Shown here: positions 28,468 to 37,042 of the stretch, one piece after another
Layout of the letters: each line of letters opens with the position of its first letter
Numbering within the stretch: position 1 is the stretch's first letter
Assembly: GCA_024178355.1 (NCBI GenBank)
Contig: JAMZNZ010000003.1
Coordinates: 266,527-330,526, forward strand
Direction: 5' to 3'
DNA from: Maricaulaceae bacterium EIL42A08
GTDB lineage: Bacteria; Pseudomonadota; Alphaproteobacteria; Caulobacterales; Maricaulaceae
Length of the DNA stretch: 64,000 nucleotides
The notes under the pieces: model-generated
Told to the model about the DNA's origin: nothing
Seen by the model: the letters and a program-made list of their open reading frames with translations, nothing else
Database searches by the model: none
Made by a program: the position numbers and the translations under genes

Positions 28468-29148
28468 ATGCCTGATCTCTTCATCAAGGCTCGACGTCTA
28501 GGCCGGGAAGGCCAGCCGCTTGTCGTCATTGATGACTTCCATCCCGAGCCTGAGCGTCTGGTGGAGGATGCGGCGGCAAGGCCGTTCAATCCGCGTGGAA
28601 AATTCTACCCCGGTATTCGGGCTGCGGCACCGGTACAGCACCTGCAACCACTTCAGGCGATGCTGGCTGATGTGTTGACGGGCGTGTTTGGATACGGTCC
28701 CGGCGCGGCGCTTAAAGAGTGTAATTATTCGCTGGTGATCACACCGCCGGGCGAGCTTCTGCCGATGCAGCGCCTGCCCCATTATGACGGCACGGCGGTC
28801 CAGACGGTGGCGCTATTGCACTATCTTTGCGGGCCGGAGCAGGGCGGGACGAGTTTCTATCGCCATCGGTCGACCGGTTTTGAGACCGTCACTCAGGACC
28901 GGTTCGAGACCTATCGCGACACGCTGGGAACAGAGATCGCGGCTGCGGGTGGAGAGCCAGTGGCCGATTATACTCGCGGCGATGGAGATCAGTTCGAGCA
29001 GATCGACCAGGTCGAAGCGAGGTTCAACCGCGCCATCCTCTATCGCGGGATAACCCTGCACTCAGGTGATATCCCTGAAGGCTTTGATTTCAATGCCGAT
29101 CCGCGCCGGGGCCGACTGACGGTGAACACATTTCTGGTGGAGCGATAG
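28468..29148 (+). CDS. DUF6445 family protein, 2OG-Fe(II) oxygenase-like
   Basis: 226 residues from ATG 28468, chosen for GGAG at 28456-28459; a TTG seven codons upstream is possible. An HxD pair (LPHYDGT), a distal His (ITLHSGDIP) and the RGRLTVNTF end fit the DUF6445/double-stranded beta-helix oxygenase pattern. In related genomes such proteins often lie near TonB receptors and tryptophan halogenases, but here it stands alone beside the amylase gene. Function unknown. Confidence 0.7.
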   Translation: MPDLFIKARRLGREGQPLVVIDDFHPEPERLVEDAAARPFNPRGKFYPGIRAAAPVQHLQPLQAMLADVLTGVFGYGPGAALKECNYSLVITPPGELLPMQRLPHYDGTAVQTVALLHYLCGPEQGGTSFYRHRSTGFETVTQDRFETYRDTLGTEIAAAGGEPVADYTRGDGDQFEQIDQVEARFNRAILYRGITLHSGDIPEGFDFNADPRRGRLTVNTFLVER

Positions 29149-29164
29149 GCCATTGGCCCCGAAA

Positions 29165-29398
29165 CTAGTCGGTGCCCTCTTCGCCGTCGCCATCCTCATC
29201 TTCAAAGACGAGGAGGTCAGCGGGCTGACACCGCAGCTCCTTGCAGAGCGCTTCAAGCGTTGAGAAACGGACCGCTTTGGCCTTGCCGGTTTTAAGGATC
29301 GACAGATTGGCCATGGTGATTCCAACACGGTCGCACAGCTCGGTCAGCGACATGCGCCGCTCAAGTAGCATCCGATCCAGGGTGACGCGAATTGCCAT
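29165..29398 (-). CDS. XRE/Cro-C1 family small regulator
   Basis: 77 residues, a single helix-turn-helix (about 12-65: SLTELCDRVGITMANLSILK) of the HTH_26/YozG type followed by an acidic tail. GGGGAGG precedes the ATG. It lies 11 bases downstream of a DUF2975 membrane gene on the same strand, the usual partner of this regulator type. DUF2975 probably modulates it at the membrane; the target is not known. Confidence 0.85.
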   Translation of the reverse strand: MAIRVTLDRMLLERRMSLTELCDRVGITMANLSILKTGKAKAVRFSTLEALCKELRCQPADLLVFEDEDGDGEEGTD

Positions 29399-29409
29399 GC
29401 TCGCCTCCC

Positions 29410-29961
29410 CTAAATCGTGAATTTCTGTTCGTCGCGCAGCCGGGTTCCCTCACGGAAAACCTCAGCCAGGACGAAGAAGGCGGCAACAGCAAACCAGGCA
29501 CCCAGATTCAGCGAAAACTCGCCAAACACGCGCCCTCCGGTTTCAACCGAATTGCCCGCCAGTGTGAAAACCATCGCGATCACCCCGTGAGAGGCGTAGC
29601 TGAGCCCCTGATACACCATGATACCAAAGGCGATGGCGCGCAGATGATTGGCATTCTCCGGGACGAAGGGGTCGCCCTCGTTCAATGTGCGGAAAATCCG
29701 GCGCAGGCGATCAACGATGAAAACAATCGCGATTAGCGCCACGATAGCCATGGGAAGGGCGATCACTACATCCATGGCCAGGAATTGCTCAAGGCCGCTG
29801 GGAAGCGCTGGTCCAATGCCGGTAACGCGATAAAGCCCGCCGAAGATGATCAAGACGATGATCAAACTGGCAAGGCCAAGCAGCGCCCACAGGACGTAAT
29901 ATACGATGTCGAGGAGGAGCTTCAGTATCGAAGCAATAGATCCTGGACCGAGCGTTCTCAT
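29410..29961 (-). CDS. DUF2975 membrane protein
   Basis: 183 residues with four membrane helices (about 15-40, 62-85, 108-132, 150-168). The cytoplasmic loop FRTLNEGDPFVPENANHLR and the C-terminus VLAEVFREGTRLRDEQ are characteristic of DUF2975. Forms a two-gene unit with the XRE regulator. Confidence 0.85.
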   Translation of the reverse strand: MRTLGPGSIASILKLLLDIVYYVLWALLGLASLIIVLIIFGGLYRVTGIGPALPSGLEQFLAMDVVIALPMAIVALIAIVFIVDRLRRIFRTLNEGDPFVPENANHLRAIAFGIMVYQGLSYASHGVIAMVFTLAGNSVETGGRVFGEFSLNLGAWFAVAAFFVLAEVFREGTRLRDEQKFTI

Positions 29962-30078
29962 ACATTCCCCAACATGAACGGGCCGAATAGCATGGGTCGG
30001 CGCGTCGTAAGTCTCTATACTTTCACCGGGGAACGTGAAAGGGGACTTAAGTGCGCCGACCGTCTGCCTCGGCCCGCA

Positions 30079-30195
30079 TTACGCAGCCAGCGAGCTGACT
30101 GCTGCGACGACACCTGCGAACACGACTGCCACCAGTGCCATATTGATCACCATCGCAAATGCGGTGTGACCGTGGTTGTTTTCAGACCTGACCAT
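30079..30195 (-). CDS. Small 38-residue single-pass membrane peptide (candidate)
   Basis: A short frame with a very good ribosome binding site: AAGGAG eight bases before ATG at 30195. The product begins with a polar His/Asn-rich stretch (VRSENNHGH) and ends with about 23 hydrophobic residues ([20 protein letters not shown]), a single membrane helix. It is 117 bases upstream of the DUF2975 gene on the same strand. No family recognised. Supported only by the SD, the frame and the helix. Confidence 0.5.
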   Translation of the reverse strand: MVRSENNHGHTAFAMVINMALVAVVFAGVVAAVSSLAA

Positions 30196-30345
30196 CTCAT
30201 ACTCTCCTTAGCGTTCTTAACGATCAACCAGATGGCTTGCCCGATCGGTTTTGTGTGTGCCGGGCTTTGCCAGGGGCGCTTGGGTGTGTTCCCGTCCGCC
30301 TTGAGAAACTATGTAGAGGATCGATCATCGCTTTGCAACAAAAAA

Positions 30346-30362
30346 ATATCGAAAAACGATAT
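30346..30362. promoter_or_regulatory. Palindrome ATATCG-N5-CGATAT with a further half-site
   Basis: Perfect 6-bp arms separated by AAAAA, in an AT-rich patch (30330-30400) unlike its surroundings. CGATATGAA occurs twice here (30357 and 30379), so there are three related half-sites. It lies between the divergent 38-residue gene and rdgB, and near the XRE gene; a binding site for that regulator is plausible but unproven. Confidence 0.4.
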
Positions 30363-30407
30363 GAATTTTTCGAAAGGCGATATGAAATTCAGTTAAGGCA
30401 GCTATGC

Positions 30408-31013
30408 ATGAATGAGTATACCAGCCATAAAGCATGGGCCATTGCGAGCCATAATGCGGGCAAAATCAAAGAGATACGCGAATTGATCGAACCTTACGGT
30501 TTGGTCGCAAATGGGGCTGATGAGCTAAATTTGCCGGAGCCGGAGGAGACTGAAAACACCTTCATCGGCAATGCAGAACTCAAAGCGGTGGCCGGTGCGA
30601 AGGGTTCTGGACGGGTCGCACTGGCCGATGATTCCGGTCTGGAGGTGTTCGCGCTGGACGGTGATCCGGGCATTTACTCAGCCCGCTGGTCTGGCGAGCC
30701 GCGCGACTTCTACGCAGCCATGGACAAGGTCCGCACCGAGCTGGAAGCGCGTGGGGCCACCGACTACTCGGCCCGCTTTGTCTGTGCGCTGGCGCTGGCC
30801 CACCCCGATGGTCCGACGCGGGTCTATGAGGGTGAGGTGCGCGGTCACCTGACATTCCCGCCGCGCGGCAACAAGGGTTTTGGCTACGATCCCATCTTCA
30901 TTCCTGAGGGCCGCGACATCACCTTTGGTGAGATGGACCCGGCCCAAAAGCATGCCATGAGCCACCGCGCCCATGCCTTCAGGCTTTTAGTCGACGACAT
31001 CTTCAAGTCATGA
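30408..31013 (+). CDS. rdgB: XTP/dITP pyrophosphatase (RdgB/HAM1)
   Basis: Removes non-canonical purine triphosphates (XTP, dITP) to protect DNA. 201 residues from ATG 30408, the family's usual length; upstream in-frame codons are unrelated AT-rich sequence. Motifs [34 protein letters not shown] in the form [10 protein letters not shown], and SHRAHAF at the end. ATGA overlap with hemW. Confidence 0.95.
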   Translation: MNEYTSHKAWAIASHNAGKIKEIRELIEPYGLVANGADELNLPEPEETENTFIGNAELKAVAGAKGSGRVALADDSGLEVFALDGDPGIYSARWSGEPRDFYAAMDKVRTELEARGATDYSARFVCALALAHPDGPTRVYEGEVRGHLTFPPRGNKGFGYDPIFIPEGRDITFGEMDPAQKHAMSHRAHAFRLLVDDIFKS

Positions 31014-32203
31014 GTAGAGACGCGCGCACGCCAGAGCCAAAGCCGGGACCAACGCCAGACCGGCTGGGGCTTTACATCCACTGGCCCTATTGCGCGCGCA
31101 TCTGCCCCTATTGCGACTTCAACGTCTACAAGGCCGCAAACGGCAAGCCCGATGACTTGCTGGCCGCCATGCTGGCCGATCTGGACCAGTGGGCCGAGCG
31201 CATCGACCCGCGCCCGCTGGCGAGCTTGCACTTTGGTGGCGGTACGCCCTCGTTGATGGAGCCGGCGGCTATCGCGGCGGTGATCGAACGGGCCGAGATG
31301 CTGTTTGGCTTTGAGCCGGGCGTTGAAATCGGCCTTGAAGCCAACCCGGCAGAGCGTGCGCGCCTGTCCGGAATCTCCAGCGCGGGCGTGAACCGGCTGT
31401 CGCTGGGGGTGCAGGCGCTCGACGATGCCAGCTTGAAGGCGCTTGGTCGGGACCATGACTCAGCCGCCGGGCTTGAAGCGATTGAAATCGCCCAATCGAA
31501 TTTCGAGCGGGTAAGCTTTGACCTTATATATGCGCGCGAAGGTCAGACGCCTGAGGCCTGGGCGGCTGAGCTGGAGCGGGCGATCGGGTTTGGCGTTGGC
31601 CATCTCTCGCTCTACCAGCTCACCATCGAACCGGGCACGGCCTTTCAAAAGAAGCGCGATCGCGGTGATCTGACCCCGCCCGATGACGACGCGGCGGCCG
31701 ACATGTTCGAGATGACCCAGACCGTTACGGCCAGCCATGGCTTTCCCGCCTACGAGGTCTCCAACCATGCGCGCACCCGCGCCGACCAGTCGACCCATAA
31801 CCGGCTTTACTGGGAGGGCGCTGACTGGATCGGTATTGGACCTGGAGCACACTCCAGAACCGGACGCGCGGCCACCGGTGGACGCACCGGCTGGACGGCG
31901 CTCCTTCGTCCTGCCGACTATGTGGAGTGCGTCGCCTCCGGCAGCGCCCACGCCACCGAAGCGCTCAGCGCTGAAGACGAAGCGGTGGAGCGCGTGATGA
32001 TGGGCCTGCGGCTTGTTGAAGACGGGCTCGATCTCGCCACGGCAATCCCCGCGGGTCAGGTTTCACCTGATCCAGGTCAGGTGGCATCCTTGGTCGAGCA
32101 GGGGCTGATCACTCAGCAAGACCGCCGCATCTGCCTGACCCACAAGGGCCGCCTGTTTGCCGACTATGTCGCCAACCGGCTGGCCGAGCTGGTTTCTTCT
32201 TAA
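31010..32203 (+). CDS. hemW: Radical SAM heme chaperone HemW
   Basis: 397 residues. Radical SAM cluster CxxxCxxC at Cys28, Cys32, Cys35 (CARICPYC), then [21 protein letters not shown] and the C-terminal HemN_C region. The CxxxCxxC without a fourth following Cys pattern of HemN (no extra Cys after CDF) favours HemW, a heme-transfer chaperone for respiratory enzymes, over coproporphyrinogen dehydrogenase. Overlaps rdgB by four bases, a common alphaproteobacterial pair. Confidence 0.92.
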   Translation: MSRDARTPEPKPGPTPDRLGLYIHWPYCARICPYCDFNVYKAANGKPDDLLAAMLADLDQWAERIDPRPLASLHFGGGTPSLMEPAAIAAVIERAEMLFGFEPGVEIGLEANPAERARLSGISSAGVNRLSLGVQALDDASLKALGRDHDSAAGLEAIEIAQSNFERVSFDLIYAREGQTPEAWAAELERAIGFGVGHLSLYQLTIEPGTAFQKKRDRGDLTPPDDDAAADMFEMTQTVTASHGFPAYEVSNHARTRADQSTHNRLYWEGADWIGIGPGAHSRTGRAATGGRTGWTALLRPADYVECVASGSAHATEALSAEDEAVERVMMGLRLVEDGLDLATAIPAGQVSPDPGQVASLVEQGLITQQDRRICLTHKGRLFADYVANRLAELVSS

Positions 32204-32319
32204 GTCAGCGTTCACCCGATGCTGGTCGGACGCGCTTACAGTTTTCGCCGCTTTATTGCGGGATAGAACGGGGCCATGCTGGTGATCTGTCCTCGGTCCC
32301 TTGTGCTGGATACCTGCCC

Positions 32320-33624
32320 GTGCTGCCAAACCCTTATGCGCCCACCCTGTCGCCTCAACAGGAAGCCGTCGCCGACTTTGCGGTGAACGGGGGGGCTCAC
32401 CTGTTCCTGACCGGTCGGGCCGGTACCGGCAAGACCACCGTCACCCGCGCCATCCTTAAACGGCTCGGCTCCAAAGCCGCCGTGCTGGCACCCACAGGTG
32501 TGGCGGCGATGAATGCGGGCGGCCAGACGCTCCACAGCTTCTTTCGCCTGCCGCCGCGCCTGATCACACCGGGTGATGTGCGCCGGTTGCGCAATGCCCG
32601 GGCGGTGCGCGCGCTGACCACGCTGGTGATCGACGAGATCTCCATGGTGCGCTCTGACCTGATGCAGGCGGTGGACGCCTCGCTTCGGCTAAACCGTGAC
32701 AGTAACGAGCCTTTTGGCGGTGTGCGCATGGTCCTGGTGGGCGATCTGGCACAGCTGCCCCCCATCGCTCAGGGCGAGGAGGGCGCCTTTTTCGAAGAGG
32801 TTTATGGCGGGCCCTTCTTTTTCCATGCGCCCAGTTTTCGCGATGCGGGCTTCACCATGGTGGAGCTGTATCAGGTGCACCGCCAGGCCGATCCCGACTT
32901 TGTTGAAATCCTGAACGCGGTGCGCGAAGGCGCGCTGGATCGCGATCTCACCGAGCGGCTGAATGAGCGCGTTACCGGGCGCTCCGGGCTTGAAGCCAGC
33001 AGCACGCACGTCGTGCTGACCAGCACCAACCAGGCCGCCTCCAATATCAATAATGCGCGCCTTGATGGCATCACGGCGGAACCGCGTGGCTTTGCCGGCA
33101 AGGTCGAAGGCGAGTTCGACCCGCGCCTGTTTCCCACCGACGACCCGCTTATCCTGAAAGCAGGCGCGCGGGTGATGATGATCCGCAACGATCCGGGTGG
33201 CCGCTATGTTAATGGAAGTATTGGTGAAGTTCTTGGCTTTGTCACCGATGGCGTGAAGGTCCGCGTCAATGGCGAGGACGTCACGGTCGAAAAAGTCAGC
33301 TGGGAGCGCATGCGCTATGCCGCTGATCAGCAGACCGGCAAGCTGAAGCGCGAAACCATTGGCAGCTATGCCCAATACCCGCTGCGGCTGGCCTGGGCGA
33401 TGACCATCCACAAGGCTCAGGGTCTGACCCTCGACAGGGTGTTCCTCGATGTCTCGCGCCGCCTGTTCGCCCATGGTCAGGCCTATGTGGCGCTGTCACG
33501 GGCACGCTCGCTGGAGGGGCTGGAGCTGTCCCATGCCTTGCGCCCGACCGACATTATCACCGACCCGCGCCTGTTCGAGGTGTCGAGCTTCACCGACCCC
33601 GCTCCGGCCTGGCTGGAGGGCTAG
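32320..33624 (+). CDS. PIF1-like / RecD-like superfamily 1 DNA helicase
   Basis: 434 residues, GTG start. Walker A GRAGTGKTTV (about 32-41), Walker B VIDEISMVR, motif III VGDLAQLPP, and the C-terminal UvrD_C_2 motif TIHKAQGLTLDRVFLD with VALSRARS. This is the short bacterial PIF1/RecD2-like architecture, a 5'-3' helicase. It abuts the next gene with no spacer (TAG then GTG), forming a three-gene unit with the Xis-like and PIN proteins. Confidence 0.9.
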   Translation: MLPNPYAPTLSPQQEAVADFAVNGGAHLFLTGRAGTGKTTVTRAILKRLGSKAAVLAPTGVAAMNAGGQTLHSFFRLPPRLITPGDVRRLRNARAVRALTTLVIDEISMVRSDLMQAVDASLRLNRDSNEPFGGVRMVLVGDLAQLPPIAQGEEGAFFEEVYGGPFFFHAPSFRDAGFTMVELYQVHRQADPDFVEILNAVREGALDRDLTERLNERVTGRSGLEASSTHVVLTSTNQAASNINNARLDGITAEPRGFAGKVEGEFDPRLFPTDDPLILKAGARVMMIRNDPGGRYVNGSIGEVLGFVTDGVKVRVNGEDVTVEKVSWERMRYAADQQTGKLKRETIGSYAQYPLRLAWAMTIHKAQGLTLDRVFLDVSRRLFAHGQAYVALSRARSLEGLELSHALRPTDIITDPRLFEVSSFTDPAPAWLEG

Positions 33625-33846
33625 GTGGCCGACACGCTCAGCCGTGAGGATGTCTGCTCTGCCCTTGGGACAGACGCCTGGGGTCTCGATCGCGTGGTTG
33701 CGCTAGGCGAGCTGGCGCCAGACGCAGACGGGCGGTTTTTGGCTGAGAATATCAGTGCACTGGCTGAGACCCGCACTGCGCGCCGCGCTGAGGCCATCGC
33801 TGACATCGCAACGCTGGACGCCCCGCATCTGGGTCTGGTGCCATGA
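33625..33846 (+). CDS. Small Xis/MerR-like protein, candidate antitoxin
   Basis: 73 residues. GTG start directly after the helicase stop, with GGAGGG four bases before it; ATGA overlap with the PIN gene. The sequence SREDVCSALG ... GELAPDADGRFLAENI follows the excisionase/MerR-type winged-helix pattern (helix, turn, GEL-P-R wing, helix). Placed immediately upstream of and overlapping a PIN gene it most likely neutralises and autoregulates it. By-eye fold assignment only. Confidence 0.65.
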   Translation: MADTLSREDVCSALGTDAWGLDRVVALGELAPDADGRFLAENISALAETRTARRAEAIADIATLDAPHLGLVP

Positions 33847-34433
33847 GTGTGCCTGCTGTTTTCGTTGATGCCTGTGTGCTGGTCAGCGCGATCCGCCGCC
33901 ACATCCTGTTCAGCCTGGCTGACGCCGGGATGGTGCATCTTCGCTGGTCAGCAAAAGTGCTCATGGAAACCGGCCACGCCCATGCCCGCATCGTCGGTGA
34001 TGCGGGCCGCGACGGGCCGGGCGAAGCGGCACGCCTCGTCACGGCACTTGAAGCGGCCTGGCCGGAAGCCAGCGTGCCCGATGATCAGTCATCAAAGATC
34101 CGCATTGAAGGCCCTCTGCCTGACCGGGATGACGCCCACGTGATGCAGGCCGCCGCCGCTTGCGGCGCGCGCTTCATCCTGACGGAGAATATGAAAGACT
34201 TCCCACGCAAGACGCTGAAACCACTGGGCCTCTACGCCAGACCCACCGGAGACTATTTTGGCAGTCTTTGGCGCGCCGAGCGAGATCAGATGCGCTCTGT
34301 AATGGGGGGCACTGCTGACCGTCTCAACCTTACACCCGCCCGCTTTGAAACCGCGCTGAAACGCGCTCAGCTTGGCGGCCTGGCGCGGGCATACCTTCAT
34401 AAGCCATGTCATACCGGCCAACCCCGGACTTGA
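33843..34433 (+). CDS. PIN-domain ribonuclease, candidate toxin
   Basis: 196 residues. PIN active-site acidic residues are visible: Asp near the N-terminus (AVFVDACVLVSA), Asp pair in LPDRDDAHVMQAA, and LTENMKDFP near the C-terminal beta strand. Family members cut RNA, often tRNA. The gene overlaps its putative antitoxin by four bases. The last residues (HTGQPRT) and the stop codon are supplied by a REP palindrome (34422-34440) rather than by conserved sequence, so the native C-terminus has been rewritten by repeat insertion. Confidence 0.8.
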   Translation: MSVPAVFVDACVLVSAIRRHILFSLADAGMVHLRWSAKVLMETGHAHARIVGDAGRDGPGEAARLVTALEAAWPEASVPDDQSSKIRIEGPLPDRDDAHVMQAAAACGARFILTENMKDFPRKTLKPLGLYARPTGDYFGSLWRAERDQMRSVMGGTADRLNLTPARFETALKRAQLGGLARAYLHKPCHTGQPRT

Positions 34434-34523
34434 TCCGGGGGCTGAGCCGGGACCTGCAATAGTCGCAAATTCTTGCTTCAATCAGGGAGCGCTGAGGGTC
34501 CCGGATCGCTGACGCGTCCGGGA
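34422..34523. repeat. Two REP-type palindromes between the PIN gene and thiE
   Basis: CCCCGGACTTGATCCGGGG (34422-34440) and TCCCGGA-N11-TCCGGGA (34499-34523), oppositely oriented with the flanking GTCAT/ATGAC tags found at other copies. The first provides the PIN stop codon. Confidence 0.8.
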
Positions 34524-34590
34524 TGACAGACGCGGCGCATTCCTGCACCCCTCCCTTTCGCTGGAGACTGGCTCGCGATATCTGTGACCC

Positions 34591-35202
34591 ATGGCAGAGC
34601 TTTACCTCCTGACCCCGCCGCGTATCGACGCGAGCTTTAACGAAACGCTGGCGCGCACGCTGGACGCAGGGCCTGTGATGGCGCTGCAGCTGCGTTTGAA
34701 GGATCATGGCGTTGACGAGGTTCGCAAGCTTGCCCCGGCGCTGATCCAGACCTGCCACCAGCGCGGTGTGTCCGTCATCATGAATGACGATCCGAAGCTC
34801 GCGGTAGAGCTGGGCTGTGATGGGGTTCATATCGGACAGGAGGACGCCAGCCAGAAGGATGCCCGCGCCGCGGTCGGCCCAAAGGGCATTGTGGGTGTGA
34901 CCTGTCATGACAGCCGCCATCTGGCGATGCTGGCCGGTGAGCGCGGTGCAGACTATGTCGCGTTCGGCGCGGTGTATGAGACCGCCACGAAAACGCCCAA
35001 GTCGTCTGCGCCTTTGGAGCTGTTCACTTGGTGGCGGGAGCTGTTTGAGCTGCCGTCCGTGGCGATTGGCGGGATTACCCCGGACAACGCCAGACCCGTG
35101 ATCGAAGCAGGAGCCGACGTCCTCGCCGTATCCGGCGGGGTCTGGAACTGGCCCGATGGACCGGAGCACGCATGTACCGCCTTCTCACAGCTGCTGGACT
35201 AA
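34591..35202 (+). CDS. thiE: Thiamine phosphate synthase (ThiE/TenI-type)
   Basis: Joins the thiazole and pyrimidine parts of thiamine. 203 residues, TIM barrel: QLRLKDH near the phosphate entry, MNDDPKLAVELGCDGVHIGQED, GVTCHD, GADYVAFGAVYET and VAIGGIT. ThiE versus the related TenI cannot be separated with certainty, but the KT-PKSSAPLEL loop fits ThiE. Overlaps the next gene by 31 bases. Confidence 0.88.
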   Translation: MAELYLLTPPRIDASFNETLARTLDAGPVMALQLRLKDHGVDEVRKLAPALIQTCHQRGVSVIMNDDPKLAVELGCDGVHIGQEDASQKDARAAVGPKGIVGVTCHDSRHLAMLAGERGADYVAFGAVYETATKTPKSSAPLELFTWWRELFELPSVAIGGITPDNARPVIEAGADVLAVSGGVWNWPDGPEHACTAFSQLLD

Positions 35203-36338
35203 GCCTTGGTCTGAACGGCGCCGCGCCGGCCCAGGAAGGGCCGCCGCTTGATGCTGAGCGCAGCACAGTGGAGAGCCCGGCCGCGTTGTCGGGCCTTGAT
35301 CTGTCGCTGCCCCCGGGCCTTGCCGAAGACGCAAACCGCGATGCGTCCGCCGACGCGGTGGAAGGGCGAGCTCTCACCGATTCTGCCATGGCGCGTGCTC
35401 TTGGTGCGGCCGTGGTAGACGATTGGGATATCGCCTTGATCCATGCCGAACGCGCCGCAGCGGGTGGTGAAGCCCGCGGTGCAACCCTTGCCGGGCATAT
35501 TTATCTCAATGGCCTATCGAGCCAGGGGCGCGATGAAGAGGCGGCTCTGCGTTGGCTGCGCCGGGCGGGTGAGCAGAACGAGCCTGATGCCCTCGTCATT
35601 CTGGCGCGCCTTGCGACCAATTCCAGAGCCGGGCTGCTACCCTCTCAGGCACGCGAGTTTCTGGCTCAGGCTGCTGAGGCGGGTGATATCCGGGCCGCGC
35701 ACGAGTATGGCCTCTATCTGATGAGCGAGGGGGATCCGGGTGCTGCACCCGATGCCCTCGACTGGCTGCGCTTGGCGGCAGAATCAGGCCGTGTGACAGC
35801 CATGGTCGATTATGCCGAAGCGCTGGGTGACTGGGTCCATGGACCGGGCGATCTGGCCGCGGCGCGCACCTGGTACGCCAACGCAGCTCAAAATGGTAAC
35901 GGTCTGGCCGCCGCGATCGCTGGGACAATGTATCTGGAAGGCGAAGGTGGTGAGGCTGATCCGGCCCGCGGTGTTCGCCTGATCCAGACCGGCGCAGAGC
36001 TGGGTGAACCAGCTGCCATGGGCTCGATTGCACTTCTACTGTTTAACGGAGCTCCCGGCCTGCCCGCCGATCCGCCTCGCGCGGCAAGCTGGGCGCGGCA
36101 AGGTGCTGAGGCCGGTGATGGTGAAAGCCAGTTTCTCTACGCCTACGCGCTGGCCACCGGTGATGGAACGCCACGCAATCTGGAACGGGCCTATTACTGG
36201 GTGCGCCGGGCGGCCGCTGAAGGCCTTGCCACAGATCCGGACCGGCTTCAGCTGGAGGCCGCGCTGGAAGGTGCGCTGCCTGGCTCCACTCGCGACCGCA
36301 TTCTGGCTGAAGCCGCCTCTGACGCCTCGCCGTTCTAG
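35172..36338 (+). CDS. Secreted Sel1-repeat protein
   Basis: 388 residues. Begins inside thiE (31-base overlap) with a short signal-like N-terminus (MYRLLTAAGLSLGLNGAAPAQ). Sel1 repeats occupy about 85-360 (ATLAGHIYLNGLSSQGRD, AAIAGTMYLEGEGGEADP, FLYAYALATGDGTPRN). Third Sel1 protein of the window, unlinked to the T2SS unit. Function unknown; the coupling to thiE is probably only transcriptional. Confidence 0.82.
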   Translation: MYRLLTAAGLSLGLNGAAPAQEGPPLDAERSTVESPAALSGLDLSLPPGLAEDANRDASADAVEGRALTDSAMARALGAAVVDDWDIALIHAERAAAGGEARGATLAGHIYLNGLSSQGRDEEAALRWLRRAGEQNEPDALVILARLATNSRAGLLPSQAREFLAQAAEAGDIRAAHEYGLYLMSEGDPGAAPDALDWLRLAAESGRVTAMVDYAEALGDWVHGPGDLAAARTWYANAAQNGNGLAAAIAGTMYLEGEGGEADPARGVRLIQTGAELGEPAAMGSIALLLFNGAPGLPADPPRAASWARQGAEAGDGESQFLYAYALATGDGTPRNLERAYYWVRRAAAEGLATDPDRLQLEAALEGALPGSTRDRILAEAASDASPF

Positions 36339-36469
36339 GTGAGCTCTGGCCCCTTCAAACACTGAGCCAGCTTGCCGCCAGCGGGCGTGGCTGTTAAACC
36401 GCGCGCAACTTCGTTTCGGCCCGCCGGATGTTTGGCGCGCGCCCTTCTCTTACGGACATAAGTCACGCC

Positions 36470-37039
36470 ATGAAGATCAACGGTAACGAGATCAAGCCCG
36501 GTCACGTCATCAAGCACCAGGACACGCTGTGGGTAGCGGTGAAAACCGCCCATACCCAGCCCGGCAAGGGTGGTGCTTACGCCCAGGTGGAATTGAAGAA
36601 CCTGCTCGACGGTCGCAAGCTGAATGAGCGCTTCCGCTCTGCCGACAAGGTGGAGAAGGTGCGCCTGGAACAGAAAGACCACCAGTATCTCTATCCTGAA
36701 GGTGACATGCTCGTCTTCATGGACTTGGAGAGCTATGAGCAGATCTCGCTCCAGACCGATTTTGTGGGCGAAGACCGCGCGGCCTATCTGGCTGATGGCA
36801 TGACCGTCACCGTGGAGTTCCACGAAGAGCGCCCTATTGGGATCGAGCTTCCCAAGCATGTGGAAGTCGAGGTTGAAGACACCGAGCCAGTGGTCAAGGG
36901 CCAGACGGCGGCGAACTCTTTCAAGCCTGCGACCGTCACCGGCGGTATTCGCACAAACGTTCCGCCTTTCGTGGGCACCGGCGAGCGCATCGTGGTGGCC
37001 ACCGAAGACGGCTCTTACGTGCGCCGCGCGGACAGCTGA
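36470..37039 (+). CDS. efp: Translation elongation factor P
   Basis: Relieves ribosome stalling at polyproline. 189 residues from ATG 36470 ([11 protein letters not shown]); an upstream GTG/ATG in frame adds non-homologous residues. Three beta-barrel domains; the modifiable Lys33 sits in [11 protein letters not shown], the lysine-type loop. C-terminal [17 protein letters not shown] is typical. Followed three bases later by suhB. Confidence 0.97.
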   Translation: MKINGNEIKPGHVIKHQDTLWVAVKTAHTQPGKGGAYAQVELKNLLDGRKLNERFRSADKVEKVRLEQKDHQYLYPEGDMLVFMDLESYEQISLQTDFVGEDRAAYLADGMTVTVEFHEERPIGIELPKHVEVEVEDTEPVVKGQTAANSFKPATVTGGIRTNVPPFVGTGERIVVATEDGSYVRRADS

Positions 37040-37042
37040 TCC

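Noticed and set aside
29785-30396. 203-codon plus-strand frame opposite DUF2975 and the small peptide gene
   Set aside because: No SD and no recognisable protein; it reads through the AT-rich regulatory patch.
31010-32203. Coproporphyrinogen III dehydrogenase HemN
   Set aside because: The N-terminal radical SAM motif and length fit HemW better, and the rdgB-hemW pairing is typical.
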